From positions 992,001 to 1,056,000 of the forward strand of contig KV748219.1 in the NCBI GenBank assembly GCA_001692895.1: 64,000 bases of DNA, given 5' to 3'. Below are positions 56,471 to 64,000 of the stretch, piece by piece. Source of the DNA: Cenococcum geophilum 1.58. Taxonomy: Eukaryota > Ascomycota > Dothideomycetes > Gloniales > Gloniaceae. The notes beneath the pieces are model-generated. The model searched no databases. It saw nothing but the letters and a program-made list of their open reading frames with translations, and was not told the DNA's origin. Position 1 is the first letter of the stretch. Every line of letters begins with the position of its first letter. A program made the position numbers and the translations under genes.

Positions 56471-58369
56471 ATTTCTCTAGTTTTAATTACGTCTCGAGTA
56501 ATGTTTAAGGGAGTGATTTGGTGTTAAATAGGATGATTAAGAATAAGAACTCTGCTTTATTAAACGTGGCTCTAGAGCCTCTATATATATATTAAGAAGT
56601 CATTATTAGCTTCGTCTAATCTGCGACGGATTTAGCTAGTTAGTTAGAGCTTTAAATATTAGTCGCTTAACTAAGGACTAGTATAACTTCTAAAGTTCCA
56701 AGAAGGGTAAGTGGTGGGGTATACGGCCGCAGCGCCTAGAAGCAGTTAGTAGTTATATAATAGAGGCTTAGTTAGAGGACGTGTTCTTATAGCTTAGGTT
56801 AAGGCTTTATACTCCTCTAAGCCACATTAAGGAAAGTTAAATAGTATTATATTCCTGCGTACCGGCCCACTAATTATACTATTTTACTTTTTTCTTAACC
56901 ATATGCTAATATAACCCGCACGATTACCCAGCTTGTAAGATTAGCCATGCTTATATAGTTTATAAAAATTAAGCATTGGGTTTTAAAAGACTACTTTTAT
57001 ATAGCCTTTCTATCTTTATTACGAAAGAAGTATATTTATACTAGGTATTTTAGTAAGGCCGGGAGAAGAGGGCATAGAGAGGGGGTTTAATTTTAGTGGG
57101 GGTTGTAAGTATGGGCGAATGTAAAGGTATAAGGCGCGAAGGGCTTTAGGCTTAGTTATAGAATGATAGCAAATCGCTAGATTATTATATAAGCCGCATA
57201 AAATCTTATATTCTTTAAACGAAATTAAGCAATTTAAGTAATGTAGTTCCTCTATATAAACTTAACTATTCCCTATACGGAAGTACTAAAGCTATCGCAA
57301 GTATTAGGGTAGTAAAGTACGCCAATCTAGCTAAAAAGGGAGGCGTGGTAGCCCAGTTGGTATTATTAAGTTCCTTTACCTCTTTATCTAATTATTTTAA
57401 AGCTTCCTTTTTACCTTCTATAAACTATATATTGCTAGAAAAGCAATTAGACCTTATTAATGTTCTATTGTAATTAATTTCCGGTATAACTAATTTGCTA
57501 CTACGGTAATATGGCACGACCGAAGTTATTTAAATAATTATATTATATATCGGACCTATAGCCTAGCGAATATTGGGTTAAGTATACAGAATGCCGATAA
57601 TCTTATAAATCTTTAAGATATTAGGGACCTGCTACTTATAATATAGGTAATTACTTACTTTTACTTTACGTAAATCACCTTCTTCCTATCCTATAAAGGT
57701 AATAACTCGTTTTTTATCCTCCTTAGAAATCTCTTCTCCTAACTTTGGAACCTAATAGGCTGACTTTTAGCTTCTATTAGACGTATCTATCACGACAATA
57801 GGTACCTAAGAGTAGCGATTAGATTACTAAAGATATAGAAGGGGCGGGTTACATACTACTTGCCTTAGTAGGTAAGTTGTCGCCGGTCTTTAGAGGTTGT
57901 TAAAGGCCTTTAGAGGTCTATAGAGGTCTTAGAGGCCTATTTATATATTAATTAGTAAAACCCTAGCAGAGGCAGTGCATACGTATTAATAAGGTTAAAT
58001 TACGTAGCAGTTCTTACTAGAGCAATAAGGAAGTATATAGATTTAAGTTAGGCTATAAATGGCATAGAATGCATAAAGGCAGGCCTAAATATGACTTACT
58101 AAACGGCATAAATACGAGAAGACGCCTATTCTAGCCTTACTATAGGTAGTAAAAGATTAGTAAAGGGTAAGACTAAGTATGCTTGCAGAATATAGGAGGC
58201 TAACCTATTATAAGTAAAGAAGCCTAGCTCGGCCGGCTATAAGTATAATTGCGTAGCATAGGGGGAGGTGTAAATTGGTACGCTATAATTATACGTGGAA
58301 ATGCGAAAACGTTATATAATAGCCTTCGCTATACTATTTATAGAAGGAATAGTTGCTAGCGGAGAGATA
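56471..58369. other. RIP-type DNA without recognised gene
   Basis: About 1.9 kb with no family recognised on either strand. At 57885-57945 a short run of TTTAGAGGTC-type units repeats four or five times. Minus-strand frames around 57400-57800 have coding texture with many stops, but no motif could be matched. Confidence 0.4.
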
Positions 58370-58630
58370 TATTCTTCTTTAAATTAATCCCCAAAGCCTT
58401 AATCCCGGCAACTATATCCTCCCTATATACGTCCTTATATACATCCCTATCTTTATCCCGGTTCTCTTCTATACTATACCTTATATTGCAATTTCTATCA
58501 TCCTATATTTTACGCTCTATTTATTATAGGATTTCTTTTCCACTATTTATCTTCTTAACTGCACCCAAAAATGTAAGAACTTTATAATAATTCCCTTAGT
58601 AAATAAATTCCCTAAAGAAGGTTTTCTAAC
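58370..58630 (-). pseudogene. Short decayed coding piece, unidentified
   Basis: Minus-strand frame reading F-L-G-A-V-K-K-I-N-S-G-K-E-I-L, then Y-S-I-E-E-N-R-D-K-D-R-D-V-Y-K-D-V-Y and I-V-A-G-I-K-A-L-G. The highly charged, probably helical texture and continuous frame suggest an old gene fragment. I do not recognise the family. Confidence 0.3.
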
Positions 58631-60708
58631 CGTAGTATTAGTAATGGGCTAAAGTATAGCGGATAGCTAGTAGCACTAATAAGGTGGGGGTATAGTAGAC
58701 TTTAATTCTGAAAATATAGGGAGTAAGAAGAAAGTGAAATGGGAGAAATTGATGCTATTTAAAATAAGAATTGATAATCTAGTAGCTAAATAGTAGGTTT
58801 TCCTAGATATATAATATATACTATAGATATTCTATATAGTTAAGCCCCATCTTAAAGCCTAGAGTACGTAAACCCTCCTTTATATTACTCTTTTCTAAGT
58901 CGCTAGGAGACCCCTCTAGTAACTTTAACTATTTAACCTTTAATTTTACCACGTTTACATTTTTTATAATTTACTCCCCGCCTTATATTAGCCCTACTAC
59001 TTCTAATAGAGTATATAACTACCTTTTAATCCTACCAATATGAAAATATATTAGGACTTAAGCGTACTTGGGTTTAATAGGTAGATTATAGCGGAAACTA
59101 ATCCATTTTAAAACCTATAAAGCTTAAGATTTATTAGAAATTACCTAGATTTATAACCTACTTTAATAAATTTAAACTATTCTTTTCCCTAAGCGTTAGA
59201 AAAGACTCCGGCTATTTTATTATAGCCAGTTTTAGACGTTTTAAAGAGTATATAATACTCTTCTATTCTAGGCATATTTAATAAGGATAGGTATTTTCTC
59301 GGTAGTAGTATAATGTAAGAGGTCTAGGTTAGTTAGTGAACGTTTTAGCGGGTAGTAAATTAAGGTGTACTTTATCCTTACTCCTAAGGGCTTAAACAGT
59401 CTAACTTAGAAAGAAAAAAGTATTAAATGTAGTACTTATTAGTTCTAAAAGTATAGCTATATAATTATAGATAGGAGCGGGGGTAGCGATTAATAAAGAT
59501 TGTTAAGAGGTTATGGTGCGTGCCATATGCCATTTATAGGCCTTATTACAGCTAGGTAAGAAGTCTAGGCCGCTAGATATATTAAAGGGCAAAAAGGGCA
59601 CTATAAATACATCTACGCGGGATAAGATACCGAGCGTTTAATGTATATAGCGGCCCACATAGCGGCTATTATGCATATTAATCTTATTTCAGCAGTGTAT
59701 TTAAGGCATTAAAAATATTACCACTAAATCCTTACTAATAAAAATGGTAAAGCCTAAGTATTACTAGTGACGCTTACTTAAGCGTTAGGGTGTTAAATAT
59801 TTAAGGCTCGTTTGAAATGCTAAGCATTTTAATATCCGTACGCGTTGGCGAATTAGTATACCTAGCGCGCGAAATATAAATAGGCCGATAAGCCTACCTC
59901 TCTAAACTGCCCCACTACTTAGATAATTTTACTTATAGCGAGCTTATAAAATTGGATATAGTAATATAAAAAATAAGTGAGTATAAAACTCTAATAAAGG
60001 ATTATCGGAATAGGATATATATAGTATCTGTAATTGATAAGTTGTATATAGACCGTATATAATCTAGCCTAGAGGAGACGATATAGAAGATCTAGAAGAC
60101 TACGCCAACTAAAACTGTATCTATTATCGCCTTAATGGATACTACGGAAAGTAATAAAGCGTGTAAGCTTGCGAAAATAGTATATTTAACGTAGTTTACT
60201 TTGGTATAGTAACTCTAGCGGCTAACGTAAATAAGGAATTTAAGTTAAAGATACTAGAAATACTACTAAAGTTAGGAGTTAAAGTAGTTGATATAAACTC
60301 TTTATATATAGGCTTAATAGTCTATTTTACGGGATGACGCATTTTAATGCAATATTTAAACGATTTAGTGGTGTGTATATTAGCTTTTAGCCCTTATTAG
60401 GACTTCTAGGTCCTACTTAGTTATATTATCCCGTATTTAGAGAGCGGGTGGGGCTATTACTAGGCTAGTTTATAATGGGTAGAATAGAACGGGAGTGGAG
60501 GTGGCATTGATGCAATGATTATAATGCCGATTATTAGCTAAGCTTAAACTGCTGGTTCTGCTTAATAAGGGATGTTATTAAACTACTATTATACCGTATT
60601 AAAAACCTAAAACCGGGGTATATAATAATATAAGAGTTTTAGAAGAAATTTACTAATACTTATAAGCAGAACTTATAGCAACCGCACTATTAAGGGACTT
60701 ATTATATA
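58631..60708. other. RIP-type DNA without recognised gene
   Basis: About 2.1 kb of AT-rich sequence with many TAA/TAG. A plus-strand stretch near 60220-60320 reads K-I-L-E-I-L-L-K-L-G-V-K-V, faintly like an ankyrin repeat, but too little to call. Confidence 0.4.
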
Positions 60709-61000
60709 CCTATTGCGCGGAGCTATAGCTTATCTATTCGCTGTTACTAATCGCTAATAGCGTATTACCACTAATTTAGTCTCTATACACCTATTGCGCC
60801 TTATTATAGCCTATTTATTCGCTATTACCAATTCCTAGTAGCGTATTACTATTGATTTGGTCTCCGTATATCTATTGCGCCTTATTATAGCTTATCTATT
60901 CGCTGTTTCTAATTACTAGTAGCGTATTACTGTTAATTTGGTCTCCGTATACCTATTACGCCTTATTATAGCTTATCTATTTGCTATTACTACTAATGTC
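60709..61000 (+). repeat. 81-bp tandem repeat, about 3.6 copies
   Basis: Units start at 60709, 60790, 60871 and 60952 with CCTATTGCGCCTTATTATAG, exactly 81 bp apart; the fourth is cut after about 48 bp. Differences are mainly transitions. 81 is divisible by three, so a coding origin (27-residue repeat) is possible, but each unit contains stops. Confidence 0.9.
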
Positions 61001-61877
61001 TATAGAATTAGAGCCGCTAGGGTTTCTATTTAAACACGCTATACTATTTATATTTAGGTATCTTTATGTAAGGTTGCCGCGGGTATTAAAAGGGGTGGGG
61101 AAATCCTGTAATAAGCGTTCTTAACTAAGGCGTAGTATAAGGGATTTGCCCGCCGGCTTAGAGGCTTAAGGATATTATTTAATAAATCGTAAAGAAGATG
61201 TTCTATAGCCTATAATAAATTAGAGATACTACTATTTAGAAGTATAACTACTCTTATATATTTATATGCTATTTATTAAGGCCGTTATTAGTAGCTAAGG
61301 AGGGTGCGATATTATTAGATCTGCGCGTTAGTAATTATGCGCTAATATAGGATCCCTAAGTTTAGTAATTTCTATATAGGGGCGTTTATAAGGGGAGGAA
61401 ATTCGCTTTTCTGGGCTTGGCTAGGGTGGGTTAGTAGTGCTAAGATGTGTTAGTTTAAGAGAAAGCATCTAACTAGAATAAAGCTCTTAATACTGTCCCA
61501 TCTAAACTAAATATTTTTACGCAATTTTGAATATTATAAAATAAGACCGGTGCCGTAAAGCTATAAGAAAATCATTAATATTAGGTAAATTTAATCTCCG
61601 GTAGGCGTTATAGGTAAAGGCTAAGAGAACTAATAGCCCTGCCCCTTTAAGCCTTTATATAATATAAAGCTTAATTCTATATTTAATAGCTAAAGCCGCT
61701 TTAGTAATGTTATAATATTCTATACTTCTTATAAATAATATAAGATAGCTAACTCCCTTTATAGAAGCGGCTCGACTTTTAACTAAACTTTTAATCCTTA
61801 ACGCACCTATAAACTTTAATTACTATTTCTTAAAAGAATCCGCAAGCGTCTATTGGCTAAGAAGTTTTCGAAAAATA
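61001..61877. other. RIP-type DNA without recognised gene
   Basis: No family, RNA or repeat recognised. A less RIP-altered patch rich in GG and TG lies at 61383-61450. Confidence 0.4.
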
Positions 61878-62348
61878 GTGTTATTTAATAAATTGCTGTT
61901 GGTAGTAATAAGATCCTTAATAAGGGGATGTTCGTTTAACCACTTTGGTTTACTAATAATGGCCTTTAGATCTTTCCCTATAGATATATTAACAAATATC
62001 TTAATCTTAGAGAGGTTTGCTAATAATGTGTTAAGCAGGTTTATATATCTAGGTAAAAGGGGAGGTAGAGAAGCAACCTTATTTCCTAAAGAAGGCTAGA
62101 CACTCCCTAGAGAAGGCTAGATAACATTATCCTTATTTCCTAAAAAAGGCTAGACATTCTTACTCTTTAGAGAAGGCTTAACAACATCCTTATTCCTTAG
62201 AGAAGGCTAGACACCCCCTAGAGAAGACTAGACGGTATTACCCTTATTCCCTAAAAAAGGCTAGATATCCTTACTCCCTAAAAAAGGCTAGATAATATCC
62301 TGATTCCCTAAAAAAGGCTAGATATTCTTACTCCCTAGAGGAGTATAG
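61878..62348 (+). pseudogene. Decayed frame with short peptide repeat, unidentified
   Basis: A plus-strand frame opens at the ATG at 61878. After 73 codons it enters about ten tandem units of 7-11 residues of the form F-P-K-(E/K)-G-(stop)-T/I, where the stop is TAG in every unit, as expected from CAG or TGG after RIP. The DNA units (CCTAAAGAAGGCTAGACA type, 62088-62340) keep a single frame throughout although their lengths vary, which points to a coding origin. N-terminal part: M-L-F-N-K-L-L-L-V-V-I-R-S-L. No family recognised. Confidence 0.4.
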
Positions 62349-62636
62349 AGCGAATTATAGTGGCCGTGTTTATTCTTTAAGAGAGGTGGTAAATATTAAA
62401 AGGTGTTAATAGGAAGCTTTTGGAGCCTTTAAATAGTATATATAATATTAGGGAGATAAGGTTAAAGCTGCTTATTAGAAGTATTATGGATAAGATTTAG
62501 GGCTACTATAATGCTAAAGTCTATAATGGTGGGTTATAAGTTATATAATTTATATTAAGATAAAAGAGTAGTTAAGTATAGTTCCCCTCCACTCTTGATT
62601 CCCTAGTAGGTCGCTAGCGCCCCTAAAACTTAGAAG

Positions 62637-62709
62637 AGCCTTGCGCCAATTATATCGCTTTAATTAAGTATCGCGCACTCGATTAAAGTGATGTAATTGG
62701 CGCAAGGCC
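62637..62709. repeat. Hairpin with 28-bp arms
   Basis: Left arm 62637-62664 (starts AGCCTTGCGCCAATTATATC) and right arm 62682-62709 (ends TGTAATTGGCGCAAGGCC) pair with about three mismatches, all explainable as C-to-T changes; the loop is 17 bp. Weaker inverted similarity continues outward (AGCGCCCC near 62617, GGAGCTGCGCT near 62716). It may be the core of a small foldback element. Confidence 0.8.
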
Positions 62710-64000
62710 CTTATTGGAGCTGCGCTAATATAGTGGCGATTATTAACCTCGCTTTTGCTTATAATGCGCAGTTAAAAATTAGACCTCTTTTTTAGCTAAA
62801 ATAGGAGGTAATATAAGTCGTAAACTTAATTGGGTGTGTAATATAAAATATTTAGTAATATAGCTTGTTCCGTCGCAGAAGGCTATAAGCCTTAATACTA
62901 TTAGAGGATTTCTTTTCTAACTAACGCGTAGGATATATAATTCGTAATAATTTCTTCCTTAAGAAGCTAAAGAGTAAGACGCCTTAATAGATCTAAGGAT
63001 GTTATCTAAAGGAAAGGACGCGGAAATACCTAATATATAGAGCTGATTTCTGCCCCGTTATACTAGGGATATATAATTACCTTTATCGCCCGCTCTGCTG
63101 GTTGCCTTAATGCGTCTTTTATATTTTTTATTTGTTACTACCCTGCTTTACTATTTTTACTACTCCTTTTAAACTATTCCTTAGCTTGTCCTATTTCCGC
63201 TAACTATTTATAGCCGCTCTTTACTCTTTAATATGGATACTTATTTAACTATTGGCTTGCTTATTAAAGCCGCAACTCGCTAAATTACGCTAACTATTAG
63301 TTTCTTAAAGTGTTATATTTAGCTGCCTCTTATATTAATTATTAGTACTTTAATAGCCGCTTATAGTTGGGATTAAGATTCTAGATATGGTGTATTAATT
63401 ACTAAGCTTTATTAATAAGCAAATACCCTATAATCTGTTAAGGTGGATTTAGAAAAGGCGTCTTCTATTACTAGGATTAGTTAGCCTATAGAGAGCTTAT
63501 AAAGTGAGGAAATGATACCTTTTAAGTTAGACAATTCTAAGCGTTTTGGCACTAGTCTATCGTCTAATTAAATTACTGTGGGCCTAAGTAACTAGTAAAG
63601 GGCATTTAGGGGTTTGGTAGATCTTATATATATAATACCGACAAGTCCCCTAAATACTTAATAATATAATATTAAGTGAAATTCTTAGTACTTGCCTAGA
63701 TAAGACTCTAACAGATAAGACTCCGACTTATAAAAGGACTGCGGATATACTCTCTTATAAAATAATTTATTCGTTCCCTAAGCCTCTATAGGATTTCCTT
63801 AGTATTCTTTATAGAAGAACTAGAGAGCGAAAAGTATAGGATATTATCTATATATCTGCTTTCTCTAAGTTAATATATAATCGCTCTAACGCATTATAAG
63901 TCTAAGTATATTTAATATCTCCTATATAGTATCTATTCTAATTAAATTGCAGACTATAATCTAGGCGATTCTCTAAGACTTGCAGGACTATATTAAAGAG
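62710..64000. other. RIP-type DNA; possible minus-strand gene fragment
   Basis: On the minus strand between about 63300 and 63700 the frame reads L-D-D-R-L-V-P-K-R-L-E-L-S-N-L-K-G-I-I and L-V-I-E-D-A-F-S-K-S-T-L, with coding texture but many stops. It has a loose resemblance to long fungal hypothetical proteins and no confident family. Nothing else recognised. Confidence 0.3.

Noticed and set aside
60220-60320. Ankyrin repeat
   Set aside because: Only about a dozen residues resemble the helix pattern, with no second unit; too weak.
60709-61000. CRISPR-like array
   Set aside because: The whole 81-bp unit repeats without unique spacers and the context is fungal; it is a tandem repeat.

Overview
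The window looks like heterochromatic, accessory DNA from a filamentous ascomycete (Pezizomycotina). Four things point there: an AT-rich composition with a huge excess of TA dinucleotides and TAA/TAG stops, the footprint of repeat-induced point mutation (RIP, CpA to TpA); wall-to-wall nested LTR retrotransposons of fungal chromodomain-gypsy and copia type; a fungal Helitron; and decayed copies of fungal families (DUF3435 tyrosine recombinase, a BTB/POZ protein, a DUF3505/OrsD-like protein). I see no intact host gene, no rRNA or tRNA gene and no CRISPR array. The open frames found in this sequence are short and are by-products.

Layout. 1-1385: 3' end of a copia element (+). 1386-9815: two copies of one chromodomain gypsy family on the minus strand, A (truncated, carrying a 372-bp inverted-repeat MITE) and B (both LTRs). 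9816-18346: the 3' half of another gypsy, C (+), split by D (11527-17786), an LTR element that shows a gag but no pol. 18347-29107: gypsy E (+), which hosts a solo LTR (19401-19571), a complete-length gypsy F (20196-26224, TSD TCTAG) and a second MITE (27315-27645). 29108 to about 49958: gypsy H (-), same family as E and joined to it tail to tail. H hosts a 7.6-kb Helitron-bearing insertion (30158-37744), a complete-length copia G (39130-45241, TSD CTTTC), a solo LTR (45396-45639, TSD CTTTC) and a third small inverted-repeat element (47834-48091).

From about 50 kb the retroelements stop. 50040-51530 holds a decayed DUF3505/OrsD-like reading frame that runs into a TTA/TAC low-complexity tract. 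52500-54995 holds a decayed DUF3435 recombinase, the family of Starship 'captains'. 55712-56470 holds a decayed BTB/POZ gene on the minus strand. The last 7.5 kb is RIP-type DNA without a recognisable gene, with an 81-bp tandem repeat, a short in-frame peptide repeat and a 28-bp-armed hairpin.

Relative dating from nesting: E and H are oldest; C, F, G, the Helitron, the solo LTRs and the MITEs came later; D is later than C. Short insertions (about 170-370 bp) look almost free of RIP although they sit in heavily mutated DNA. Because A/B and E/H are paralogous pairs, several insertions can be compared with an uninterrupted copy inside this same window, which fixes their ends and target duplications to the base.
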